Source: a bacterium (GTDB lineage: Bacteria; Myxococcota; UBA727; JAUIJE01). Taken from it: a DNA stretch of 64,000 nucleotides. A program made the position numbers and the translations under genes. The notes under the pieces are model-generated. The model was not told where the DNA came from, searched no databases, and was given only the letters and a program-made list of their open reading frames with translations. This document shows positions 41,901-50,538 of the stretch, piece after piece. The DNA lies in contig JAUIJE010000013.1 of assembly GCA_030431455.1 (NCBI GenBank), forward strand, positions 1-64,000, written 5' to 3'. Within the stretch, counting starts at the first letter, position 1; each line of letters starts with the position of its first letter.

Positions 41901-43185
41901 GGTTCGAGACCCGCCGCTCCTCGCTGAGCCGGAAGCGGCTGACCGTCTCCTCGAGCTCCAGCGAGATGTTGGACAGCTCCAGCGCCGACGAGGTGAGGCG
42001 CTTGACCACCGTGGTCTGGTCGTTGATGGACTTGCGCACGCTCTCGGTGGACCGGGCGTTTTGTTTGGCCAGGTCGGAGATGTGGGCGATGGCCTTGACC
42101 ATCTCTTGGCCGCCTTGGAGCTGGCCCGCCGACGACAGCGCGATCTGTTCGGCCTTCTCCGCGCCACGCAATGCTGAGGTCACGATGCCGTCGAGGCTCT
42201 GGATGATCGAGGCGAGATCTTCGCGCGAGGTGGCGAGATCGTTGGTGGCCTCGGTCATGCCCTCGACCGCTTGCACCGAGTCTTCCTTGAGGTCGTTGAG
42301 CAGCTCGGTGATCTGTTCGGCCGAGCTCCCCGCGGATTCGGCCAGCTTGCGCACCTCGTCGGCGACCACGGCGAAGCCGCGGCCATACTCGCCGGCGCGG
42401 GCGGCCTCGATGGTGGCGTTGAGCGCGAGCAGGTTGGTGCGTTGGCTGATCTGGGTGATCACGTCGACGATCTTGCCGATCGCTTGGCTCTTTTCGCCGA
42501 AGGCAAACACCCGCTCGGACGCGGCCTCGACCCGCTCAAACACCTGGTGCAGCTTGTCGACCGCGAGGTTGGCGACCTCGGTCCCGGTGCGCGCCGCGGT
42601 GTGCGTCTCCGCCACCGCCCGGTTGGCGGCCTGGGCCGCTTCGGCGCTTTTGTCGATGCCGGTGGCGATGCCGCCCATCGTGGTCTCGGCCTTGGCCACC
42701 AGCTCCGTCTGGAGCTCGGCCCCGCGGGAAATGTTGGCCACCGACGCGCTGACCTCGTTGTTGGACATGGTCACGTCGTCGGCCCCGCTGGACAAGGTGT
42801 CGGCCGAACTGCGGATGTCCTGCGCGGTCTGCTTGAGCTGTCCCACCAACTCGCGGAGGTTCTCGAGCATGTTGTTGATCGACTCGGCGAGGTCATTGAC
42901 CTCGTCGGGGTAGCGGCTGGCGGATTCGAAGCGCACCAGGTGCGACAGGTCCCCCGACGAGATCCGGGTCGCGGTCTCGGACAACGTGTGCACATTGCGG
43001 GTCAGCAGCTGGGTGAAATAGATGCTCGAGACCACCGCGACCACGATGAGGATCGACGCGAACCACGCGAGCTGCTGCGACGGGTCGTCGACCGCGGTGC
43101 GCACGCCGAGGAAAAGCAAAATGGCCAGCAACACAATGGCCATGTTCACGAGCAGGATTTTGCGGCCGAGCCGGCTTTGCAGCAC
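41893..43185 (-). CDS. Methyl-accepting chemotaxis protein with HAMP domain
   Basis: A 430-residue receptor. Two membrane segments (about 12-30 and 42-60) enclose only a tiny periplasmic loop, so it lacks a normal ligand-binding domain. HAMP spans about 60-115, and the methyl-accepting signalling domain follows with the conserved hairpin [21 protein letters not shown] and [15 protein letters not shown]. It probably senses membrane state, redox or a partner protein. It is first in the cluster, upstream of cheW with overlap. No methylation enzymes are encoded here. Confidence 0.93.
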   Translation of the reverse strand: MLQSRLGRKILLVNMAIVLLAILLFLGVRTAVDDPSQQLAWFASILIVVAVVSSIYFTQLLTRNVHTLSETATRISSGDLSHLVRFESASRYPDEVNDLAESINNMLENLRELVGQLKQTAQDIRSSADTLSSGADDVTMSNNEVSASVANISRGAELQTELVAKAETTMGGIATGIDKSAEAAQAANRAVAETHTAARTGTEVANLAVDKLHQVFERVEAASERVFAFGEKSQAIGKIVDVITQISQRTNLLALNATIEAARAGEYGRGFAVVADEVRKLAESAGSSAEQITELLNDLKEDSVQAVEGMTEATNDLATSREDLASIIQSLDGIVTSALRGAEKAEQIALSSAGQLQGGQEMVKAIAHISDLAKQNARSTESVRKSINDQTTVVKRLTSSALELSNISLELEETVSRFRLSEERRVSNRE

Positions 43186-43218
43186 GCGTCCTCCGTCGCG
43201 AATCGCGCAGGCCGGACG

Positions 43219-44136
43219 TTAGCAGGGTTTTGTGCTTCGTCGCGAAAACGGGTCGTGGCCCCGCGCGGGCACCCGCCAGCGGCCGCGCGGCCCCTCGACA
43301 AACACCCCCGACCCCGCCTCGATGTGCCCGATGGCGTGCGCGCCGGGCGGGGGCGGCCCCGGCCAGGTGAACAGCAGCGCGTAGTCGTCGCCGCCGTAGA
43401 GCGCGTCGTCCACCGTGGCCCCCGGGGCCCGGGCCGCGTCGAGGTCGGTCAACACCGCGCCCACCGCGCTGCGGCGGCAGAGGCGGTGCAAATCGAGCGC
43501 GAGACCGTCGCTCACGTCGAGGCACGCCGTGGCCCGGGGCGCGATGTGCGCGCCCTCGTCGAGCCGGGGGCGCGGCCACAGGTAGCCCTCGACGAGCGGC
43601 CCCTGCCCGCCCTGGCCCAGCTGGCGCCGGCCGGCCGCCCCTTGCCCCACCGTGCCGAACACACACACATTGTCGCCGGGGCGGGCCCCCCCGCGGCCCG
43701 GCAGGCGCGGGCTGTCGCCGAAGGCGGTCACGCTGCACAAAAACCGCGCGCTCCGGGTGATGTCGCCCCCGAGCAGCAAAAGGCCGGTCGCCGCGCACAG
43801 GCGCGCCGCCCCCGCGCAGAAGCCGCGCAGAAAATCCCCGTGCACGTCGGGGTCGACGCCGAGGGTCCAGATCATGCCCACGGGACGGGCCCCGGCCGCG
43901 GCGAGGTCGGACAGGTTGCGCAGCACGGCCCGGTGCCCGACCGAGGGCGCGGGCTCTTGCCCGCTGAAGTGCCGGCCCTCGTGCATGCTGTCGGCGGTGA
44001 CCACCCGGGTGGTGCCCGGCGCGGGCGGCTCGAGCACGCCCACGTCGTCCCCGAGGTCGCGGGCCCCGGCCCCCAGCGCCCCCGCGGCCGCGAAGGCGCC
44101 GCGCACGATGGCCAAGAGCGCGGCCTCGTCGGTCAC
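43219..44136 (-). CDS. thiL: Thiamine-monophosphate kinase ThiL
   Basis: A 305-residue AIR-synthase-fold kinase that makes thiamine diphosphate from thiamine monophosphate, the last step of cofactor synthesis. Signatures: LGDDVGVL, TADSMHEGRHF, NLSDLAAAGARP, GGDITRS and DVSDGLALDL. Some positions differ from the standard (DDVG for DDAA), which is common. The GTG start at 44136 overlaps the stop of the TolB-like gene (GTGA). It is the last of five overlapping genes of envelope character, which is an unusual place for thiL. The next gene, on the same strand downstream, is the MCP start 33 nt away. Confidence 0.92.
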   Translation of the reverse strand: MTDEAALLAIVRGAFAAAGALGAGARDLGDDVGVLEPPAPGTTRVVTADSMHEGRHFSGQEPAPSVGHRAVLRNLSDLAAAGARPVGMIWTLGVDPDVHGDFLRGFCAGAARLCAATGLLLLGGDITRSARFLCSVTAFGDSPRLPGRGGARPGDNVCVFGTVGQGAAGRRQLGQGGQGPLVEGYLWPRPRLDEGAHIAPRATACLDVSDGLALDLHRLCRRSAVGAVLTDLDAARAPGATVDDALYGGDDYALLFTWPGPPPPGAHAIGHIEAGSGVFVEGPRGRWRVPARGHDPFSRRSTKPC

Positions 44137-45311
44137 GGGGTGGCTTTGGCCTCGACCCAATCGGCGATGAAGATGTTGGTCTCGCCGCGCACCTGGTTGT
44201 GGCGGTTGGACGCGAACACGAACTTTTTGCCGTCGTGGCTCCACATGGGAAAGCCGTCGAAGGTGGGGTTGTGGGTGATCTGTTGTTCGCCTTGGCCGTC
44301 GACGCCCACGAGGTAGATGTCGAAGTTGCGGCCCTGGGGATCGCCCTTGTTGCTGACGTAGACCAGCCGCTGGTTGTCGGGGTGCAGGTAGGGGGCGAAG
44401 TTGGCCGCGCCGTTGTTGGTGACCTGCACGACGTTGCCCCCGTCGGCGTCGGCCACGTAGATCTCAAGCCGGCTCGGCCGCACGAGGTTCTGCTTGAGCA
44501 GGGCTTGGTAGCCCTCGAGGTCTTTGCCGGTGGGGCGGCTCGCCCGCCACACAATCTTGCTGCAGTCGGCGGAGAAGAACGCGCCCCCGTCGTAGCCCGG
44601 GGTGTGGGTCAAGCGGGTGACGTTCTTGCCGTCCTTGTCCATGGTGTACAGCTCGAGGTCGCCGTCCTTGGTCGAGGTAAAAATGATGCGGCCGTCTTTG
44701 TGGCACACCGTGGCCTCGGCGTCGTAGCCGTCCGATTGGAACAGCACCTTGGCATTTTTGCCGTCAGCGTCCGCGCGCCAGATGTCCATCTCGGGGTAGA
44801 TGGGCCAGACGTACCCTTGGCTGTGATCGGGTTGCCACAAGCAGCCCTCGCCGTGGCCATGGGTCGAGCTGTACAGGATGCTGCCGTCGACCTGGATGTA
44901 CGCACAGGTGGTGCGGCCGTCGCCCACCGACACCTGGCGCACGTTCTGTCCGTCGATGCCCATGCGAAAGATCTGATCGCAGGCGAGCCCGTCTCGCTTG
45001 GACTGGAACGTCAGCTCGGTCCCGTCCTTCGAAAAATACGCCTCGGCGTTCTCGCCCCCTTGGGTGAGCTGCACGAGATTGGCCAGGTGCGGCTCATCGT
45101 CCCGCACCATCGGGGTCTGCGCGTGGGGGGCCCCGGGGCCGGGCCCGGCGTGCGGGTCTTTTTGTCCCGGGGGCGTGCCCTTGTCATCGGGGGCCGCGGG
45201 CTTGGTCGGCTTTTGGCCGTCAGCGGCTTTGTCGGTGGCGGCCTCTTTGGGGCAACCGGTGAGCGCGACCAAGGCCCCGCACAAGATCCATATGCACTGT
45301 TTTTTCATCAT
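44133..45311 (-). CDS. TolB-like beta-propeller lipoprotein
   Basis: A 392-residue lipoprotein: lipobox LTGC at residue 20, a Lys/Pro/Asp linker, then repeated PD40/WD40-like blades (for example AYFSKDGTELTFQSKRDG, GRIIFTSTKDGDLELYTM, FPMWSHDGKKFVFASNRH), as in the C-terminal propeller of TolB. Periplasmic, probably protein- or glycan-binding. The ATG overlaps the end of the pseudokinase gene (ATGA), and the stop overlaps thiL. Without Tol-Pal genes nearby it is not TolB itself. Confidence 0.88.
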   Translation of the reverse strand: MMKKQCIWILCGALVALTGCPKEAATDKAADGQKPTKPAAPDDKGTPPGQKDPHAGPGPGAPHAQTPMVRDDEPHLANLVQLTQGGENAEAYFSKDGTELTFQSKRDGLACDQIFRMGIDGQNVRQVSVGDGRTTCAYIQVDGSILYSSTHGHGEGCLWQPDHSQGYVWPIYPEMDIWRADADGKNAKVLFQSDGYDAEATVCHKDGRIIFTSTKDGDLELYTMDKDGKNVTRLTHTPGYDGGAFFSADCSKIVWRASRPTGKDLEGYQALLKQNLVRPSRLEIYVADADGGNVVQVTNNGAANFAPYLHPDNQRLVYVSNKGDPQGRNFDIYLVGVDGQGEQQITHNPTFDGFPMWSHDGKKFVFASNRHNQVRGETNIFIADWVEAKATP

Positions 45312-47704
45312 CTCTCCCCTCCGGTGGCGAACACCACGTCCGCGAGCTGGCCCGCCACCCGGTCCACCGCCCCCCGCACCAAGGCGTCCGCCACCTCCTG
45401 CAGGAACATGGGCCAGGCGTCGAGCTGCCCCGCTTCGATCAACGCCACCAAGCCGTCGCCCCCCTGCCGCGAAAGCAGGTCCCGGCCGATCAAATACCCG
45501 AGGAGCTCGGTGCGCAGGCTGGGCCCGACCTCGAGGTCAAACGCCCCCGCCAGGCCCTCGGCAAAACTCTGCCAGTCGGCCCCGATGTCGGCGGGGCTCT
45601 GGGCCACCGGGGCCGCGAACGGGGCCCACCGAAGGCGGGGGCCGGCCGGGCCGTGCATGCGCTCGGGGGCGAACCCGCCGAGGGCGTAGCCAGCTTGGTG
45701 CAGCGCGAACAGCGCGCTCGCGACCTGGGACAGATCCCGGAACAGGCCTTGGGGCACGGTGAGCAACGACGACCAAACCGGCGCCACCCGGCCCTCGGCC
45801 CGGGCCACGACCACGTACCCGGGGGGCGGAGACAGGTCGAACACCGGCTGGGTGCCCCCCAGGAGCTGCCCTGCAGTCACATACGCGGCGTAGGCTTCTT
45901 CGGACTGGGGCTCGAGCAGCCACACCGGCCGGTCGAGGGTGAGGTCCCACCCTTCGAAGGCTTTGACCGAGTCGTGCCGAAACACGAGCGCGTCCTTTTT
46001 GTACCGCGACGCCTCGGTGGCGGGCCCCTCCGCGTCGGGGGCCCCGTCGAGCGACGGGGCCTCGGGCAAGGCCAGGCCGGGCGGCAGGGTGGGCAACGCC
46101 TCGGCCATGGCCGACGCGTCCGCGAACCGGTCGGCGGGGTCGTGGGCCAGGGCTTTGCCCAAAAACATGTCCCACGCCTCGAGACCGTCCCCCGGCCGCA
46201 GCGCGGTGAGGGGGGCGATGTCGCCCGCGCGCACGTCGAGGGCGTCGGCGAACGCGGGGCGACCGGACAGGGCCCGGTACAAGATCGCACCCACCGAGAA
46301 CACGTCCGAGGCCAGGGTGGCCCGGCCCCCCACGAGCTGCTCGGGGGAGAGGTAGGGCCACACCGAGGCGAGACCGCCGGTCTCGGTGCTGCGCAGGGCG
46401 AGCAGGTGGTGGGCCCCGAAGTCGACCACCCGCACGCCGCCGGGAACTGTGAATAGGTTGGTGGGCTTGAGCGCGCCGTGCACCAAGCCCACCCGGTGGC
46501 AAGCCGCGAGCATGTGCAACAAGGCCTTGGTGAACGGCAACAACCAGCCCGCGTCCCCGCCCTTTTTCATGCGCTGCTCGAGGGGGGTGCCGGTGCACAG
46601 GGCGCTGACCACATAGCCCTGGTCCATGTTGAGCTCGATGAGCGGCACGATGGCCACGTGCCCCACCGCCTGGCTGGCCCGCGCGTCCTGGGCGTAGGCC
46701 TGCACCGCCTTGCTGCCCATCGCCCCGCTGCCGAAGATCTTGACCGCCACCGCCTGGTCCATGAGCGCGTCGAACGCGCGGAACACCTGGCCCACCCCGC
46801 CCCCGCCGAGGGGGGCGCCGAGCAAGTACCGCCCCCCGAGCAGCAGCGCGCCCTCCTCGTCGTCCTTGTCCGCGACCTCAAAAAAGTCCGGCGACGCCGG
46901 GTCCGGCTCCTCGACGAGCGCGGTGCCGTGGCGCTTGGACATGAGCAGGGCCCGGGCGCGGTCGGAGGCGAGAAAGTCCTCGACGGTGGCGGGCACGTCC
47001 TGGTCCGGCCCGGCGCGTTTGCGCCACCGCTCGAGCACCGCGCGGGCCGCCACCGGGTAGCTCTGGTTGAGGAACGACAGGACCAACCACGGCGCGACCT
47101 TGTCGAGCATCGCGGCCTCGTCGTGGGTGCCGCGCAGCGCGGTCTGGAACAGCGCGATGGCCTCGTCGTGTTTGGAGAAGCGGGCGAGGATGCGGCCCAG
47201 TCGATACGCGGCCTCGGCGTCGCCGGGATGTTCCTGCAGGTGTTGTTCGTAGAGCAGGCCCGCGGCCCGGCTCTCGCCCAGCTCTTCTTTGCAGCGGGCG
47301 GCGCGGTCGAGTTGGCCGGCCTTTTCGAAGGACCGGGCGGCGTCCTCGTGGGCCTTCTCCGCGAGGTGGATCTTCCCGATTTCGCTGAAGCGTTTTTGGC
47401 GCTCCAGCATGGGGACCAAGCCGCGGGCTTCACCGAGGGCGGTGGCGCGGATGATGGCGGCATCCACCCGGTCCTCGTCGCCTTCTTTGAGCGCGACCCG
47501 CAAGGCCCCCCGCGCGTCCCCGGCCACGTCGTACGCCTCGAACGCCCGGTCGAACTCGAAGATGTCCTCCCAGACCCGACCCGCGAGGGCGGGATAGCCG
47601 GCGTGCTCCCAGGCCCGGGCCGCGGCCGCGTGCTCCCCCCCCGCCACCAGCCGGTCGATGTCCGCGCGCAACGCCTCGTCGGGCCCGTCGGCGGGTTCGG
47701 TCAT
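45308..47704 (-). CDS. TPR plus protein pseudokinase
   Basis: A 798-residue soluble protein. TPR-like helices occupy about 15-215. A Hanks-type kinase fold spans about 290-545: Gly-rich loop LGGGGVGQVF, Lys322 in AVAVKIF, the DFG at 428-430 (VVDFGAH) and a YLSPEQ activation end. The catalytic HRD is HGA (LVHGALKPTN, Ala411 in place of Asp), so phosphotransfer should be absent or weak: a pseudokinase. A C-terminal region (about 560-798) has no known domain. Myxobacteria have very many Ser/Thr kinases. Placed between a glycosyltransferase and a propeller lipoprotein with 4-nt overlaps, it may regulate or scaffold the envelope step made by its neighbours. Confidence 0.85.
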   Translation of the reverse strand: MTEPADGPDEALRADIDRLVAGGEHAAAARAWEHAGYPALAGRVWEDIFEFDRAFEAYDVAGDARGALRVALKEGDEDRVDAAIIRATALGEARGLVPMLERQKRFSEIGKIHLAEKAHEDAARSFEKAGQLDRAARCKEELGESRAAGLLYEQHLQEHPGDAEAAYRLGRILARFSKHDEAIALFQTALRGTHDEAAMLDKVAPWLVLSFLNQSYPVAARAVLERWRKRAGPDQDVPATVEDFLASDRARALLMSKRHGTALVEEPDPASPDFFEVADKDDEEGALLLGGRYLLGAPLGGGGVGQVFRAFDALMDQAVAVKIFGSGAMGSKAVQAYAQDARASQAVGHVAIVPLIELNMDQGYVVSALCTGTPLEQRMKKGGDAGWLLPFTKALLHMLAACHRVGLVHGALKPTNLFTVPGGVRVVDFGAHHLLALRSTETGGLASVWPYLSPEQLVGGRATLASDVFSVGAILYRALSGRPAFADALDVRAGDIAPLTALRPGDGLEAWDMFLGKALAHDPADRFADASAMAEALPTLPPGLALPEAPSLDGAPDAEGPATEASRYKKDALVFRHDSVKAFEGWDLTLDRPVWLLEPQSEEAYAAYVTAGQLLGGTQPVFDLSPPPGYVVVARAEGRVAPVWSSLLTVPQGLFRDLSQVASALFALHQAGYALGGFAPERMHGPAGPRLRWAPFAAPVAQSPADIGADWQSFAEGLAGAFDLEVGPSLRTELLGYLIGRDLLSRQGGDGLVALIEAGQLDAWPMFLQEVADALVRGAVDRVAGQLADVVFATGGER

Positions 47705-49425
47705 GGGGCGCCGTCCTCGCGCAGGGTGACGGTGAGCAGCGGCACGCCCTCGAGGTGAATGACCTTCTGGGGCCCGGTGCGGCCCATCTCGTTGAGCACC
47801 TTGATGAACTCGTTTTTGAACTCGCCCTGGGGCTGCACACTCGCGCCTTGGGCGGTCCGGGGGTGACTGGACTGCACAATGTCACTGCGAATAAGCCCGT
47901 CGCGCTTGTACATGCGCCAGTCGTCGCGGTTGGTGTCCCCCATCATCAGGCGCGAGGGGGCCCGGGCGAGGTTCTCGTTGATGAACGGCAAGGCCTCGCG
48001 CACCTCGTAGCCCCAGAACGTACGCTGGAACCCAGCGTTGGCCGCGCCCCGGGTGAAGCCGATCACGCTGTTGTACGACGACAAACCGTAGGGGTGGGCC
48101 CGGGCGGTGAGCCAGGCCCCGGGCCCGAGCACGAGCACGGCCGCCACCGCCAAGGTCGCGCCCACCGGCATGGCCCGGTGGCGCTGCAACCCCCGCGCCG
48201 GCAACGAGAGCCGGACCGCGGCCTCCTCGATCGCCCACGCCCCGAGCACGCACAAAAATGGCAATGCATTGAGCCAGTGTTTGGTGCCGCCGAAAATCGG
48301 TGAGCTCGGCAGCGCGATCAACAAGAACGGGAACGCCGCGTTGAGCAACAGCAAGAGCACCACCGACGCGCTCCCCTCGCGCGCCCCGGACAACAAACGC
48401 ACCCGGGTGAGCTCGACGGGGGCGGCGGGGAACAGCTTGGGCCACACCACCGCGCGGCCGAGCACCAACCCGCCGAGCACGGTCCCGAAAAGGAGCACCA
48501 CGAGCGCGACCACCGGCACGGTGATGGCGCTCATCACGAAGGGGAAACTCACCGGGAACGGCGGGGCGGTGAGCAGCTCTTTGAACCACAAGATCGGGTA
48601 GTGCTCGTGGCTCAGGTGAAAGTTGATGTACCAGCCGATGCGCGGGCCGATGTCTGGCCACAGGTAAGGCCACAGCGCGATGAACACCAAAGGCCCCACC
48701 ACCGCCATGGACACGAACGACCAGGGGATGGGCGGCAGCCGCCATCCTCGACGAGAGAAAGCAAAACCGCGGGCTTCGGTGAGCAGCCAATGCAGCACAA
48801 AAAACGCCGGGGCCACGAGCACGTTGTGTTTGACCGCGGCGGCGAGGCCGAAGGCGAGCCCGATGACCAACGCCCCGCGCGCGCTCTGCCGGCCCTTGAG
48901 GTAGGCGAGCACCAACCAGAGGTGGGCCGCGCACACCGCAATGTCAAAACACGCCAAGTGCATGTGCCAGAACACCCGCGGCATACACAAGAACATCAAC
49001 GCCGCGAGCAGGCTGGTCTCCCGCCGCAGCCGCACCGCCCGGGCCAGGGCGTAGAGGAGCGCGATGCACAACCCCGAAAACCCGAATGCGGGGAAGCGCA
49101 TCGCCGTGGAATGCAACTGGAACAGGCCGAGCTTCTCTTTGAGCAGCCCCCACGAGACCGCGAACAGCCCTTTGACCAGCCCCGGGTGCTCGTGGTTGTA
49201 CTCCCAGTTGTCGTCGATGACTTTTTTCGTGAACGCGCTCGCGGGGTCCCGGCCCAGGGCCTCGAACCAGCCCCAGTAGTCTTGCGCGGCCTTGAAGTAA
49301 TAGCCCTCGTCCCGGGTGAAGCCCACGTCCCGCTCGGTGGCCCACACCAGCCCCACCACGAGGACGAACAACCCCACGAACACCGCGCCATCGATGCGCC
49401 ACGACCAGCGACCGCCCGCGTTCAT
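47701..49425 (-). CDS. Family-39-type (PMT/ArnT-like) membrane glycosyltransferase
   Basis: A 574-residue integral membrane protein with about 11 membrane segments and the GT-C fold signatures: acidic pair in FTRDEGYYF in the first outer loop, later HEHPGLVKG, and a hydrophobic run RETSLLAALMFLCMPRV. Such enzymes transfer a sugar from a polyprenyl-phosphate donor to protein or lipid outside the cytoplasmic membrane. A soluble C-terminal part (about 480-574) follows. It overlaps both neighbours by 4 nt. The acceptor is unknown. Confidence 0.88.
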   Translation of the reverse strand: MNAGGRWSWRIDGAVFVGLFVLVVGLVWATERDVGFTRDEGYYFKAAQDYWGWFEALGRDPASAFTKKVIDDNWEYNHEHPGLVKGLFAVSWGLLKEKLGLFQLHSTAMRFPAFGFSGLCIALLYALARAVRLRRETSLLAALMFLCMPRVFWHMHLACFDIAVCAAHLWLVLAYLKGRQSARGALVIGLAFGLAAAVKHNVLVAPAFFVLHWLLTEARGFAFSRRGWRLPPIPWSFVSMAVVGPLVFIALWPYLWPDIGPRIGWYINFHLSHEHYPILWFKELLTAPPFPVSFPFVMSAITVPVVALVVLLFGTVLGGLVLGRAVVWPKLFPAAPVELTRVRLLSGAREGSASVVLLLLLNAAFPFLLIALPSSPIFGGTKHWLNALPFLCVLGAWAIEEAAVRLSLPARGLQRHRAMPVGATLAVAAVLVLGPGAWLTARAHPYGLSSYNSVIGFTRGAANAGFQRTFWGYEVREALPFINENLARAPSRLMMGDTNRDDWRMYKRDGLIRSDIVQSSHPRTAQGASVQPQGEFKNEFIKVLNEMGRTGPQKVIHLEGVPLLTVTLREDGAP

Positions 49426-50324
49426 GGCCGGTCCTCGTCGCCCAATGCATAGGCATCGAACGTGAAGTGAGCGCGGGCGTTGCTCTGCTCGGCCCAGATC
49501 TCAAAGGTCACCGGGCCGGGCTGCGCCGCGCGCACGGTTTTTTGCCGGAAGCGGAACGCGCGGGGCACGGACTCGTCGAGCACCACCTCGTCGCCCACCC
49601 GCACGGTGAAGTGCACCGGGGCGTCCTTTTTTTCCGACCCGGTGCGGGTAAAGCCCCACCCCACCGACAATGTCTGCGCCCCCGCGCCGGGGTATTTCAC
49701 CACCAGCCGCTCGGGCTTTTTCGGGGGGTGGGCCCACATGACCTCCCGGCCGTTCTCGGTGACCAGGCGCCATTCGCGGGTCAACCGCTGCCACTCTTTG
49801 CGCCCGTCGCAGTGCACCCCGAGGGCGATGACGTCGGTGCACACCACCTGGGTCTCCCCGCTGCGGTCTTGGATCTCGATGACCGCGTCCTGGAGGTGTT
49901 CGCGAAAGTCGTACACCACCCGCGGGCCAGACAGGGCATAGCGGACCAAGCGAAGCCGGCCCCCCTCGTGCACCAGCTCGCCTGGGCCCCGCTGGGCCAC
50001 GAAGCGTTCGTGCTCGTCGCTGGGGTCCGGCTCGACCACGAGGTAGACTCTGCGGTACCGCAAGAGATCGTCCTCGCTGAGCACGTCGGACGAAATCGGC
50101 CGCACCGGCGCGTCCACCCACGCCCGCAGCGACCAGGCGGGGAACACCGCGATCGCATCCTGCCCGGCGTCGAACCCATCGGCGGCCAACGCCGCGTAGA
50201 GCGCGGGGTACGCATCGTCCGCGGGCACATCCGCGGTCTCGAGCCCCAGGCGCACCACCGCGAACAGCGCGGCCAGCGCCACCGGCCCCAGCACCCCGAA
50301 AGCAAACCGACGATCCGAAGTCAC
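49422..50324 (-). CDS. Membrane-anchored protein of unknown function
   Basis: A 300-residue protein with one N-terminal membrane segment (about 9-27; GVLGPVALAALFAVVRL) and a large outside domain rich in beta strands (about 105-300). No family recognised; the end resembles a carbohydrate-binding beta sandwich in composition, which is only a guess. It is the first gene of the overlapping set ending in thiL. The ATG at 50324 follows a 214-nt gap that holds two inverted repeats. Confidence 0.75.
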   Translation of the reverse strand: MTSDRRFAFGVLGPVALAALFAVVRLGLETADVPADDAYPALYAALAADGFDAGQDAIAVFPAWSLRAWVDAPVRPISSDVLSEDDLLRYRRVYLVVEPDPSDEHERFVAQRGPGELVHEGGRLRLVRYALSGPRVVYDFREHLQDAVIEIQDRSGETQVVCTDVIALGVHCDGRKEWQRLTREWRLVTENGREVMWAHPPKKPERLVVKYPGAGAQTLSVGWGFTRTGSEKKDAPVHFTVRVGDEVVLDESVPRAFRFRQKTVRAAQPGPVTFEIWAEQSNARAHFTFDAYALGDEDRP

Positions 50325-50402
50325 GACGCGGGCTTAGCGCGCTTTGCCCCAGGTTTGAACGCACCCCCCGGACACCGACGCAGGCAAGAAATCCTTGGCT
50401 CG

Positions 50403-50424
50403 TCGTATCCACAGCAGGATACGA
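50403..50424. promoter_or_regulatory. Inverted repeat TCGTATCC-N6-GGATACGA
   Basis: A perfect 8-bp dyad with a 6-nt spacer lies 79 nt upstream of the ATG of the 49422-50324 gene, in a GC-rich gap. It could be an operator or the left half of an attenuator. No partner is known. Confidence 0.4.
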
Positions 50425-50509
50425 CCGGGCCGACGCGACCATCGGGAGCCTGGAGGGCCGACATCGGGGGTGAGGCCAGATTCGGCGAGCTCGCGAGCCG
50501 TGAGGGCCG

Positions 50510-50532
50510 AGGGGGGCTGGGACAGCCCCCCT
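50510..50532 (-). terminator. Hairpin after the pyrG-asd-fusion run
   Basis: AGGGGGGCTG (50510-50519) pairs with CAGCCCCCCT (50523-50532) around a 3-nt loop, a 10-bp perfect stem 6 nt past the stop at 50539. There is no T-tract, so it may be a weak or Rho-aided terminator or an mRNA end stabiliser. Confidence 0.5.
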
Positions 50533-50538
50533 GAAGAT

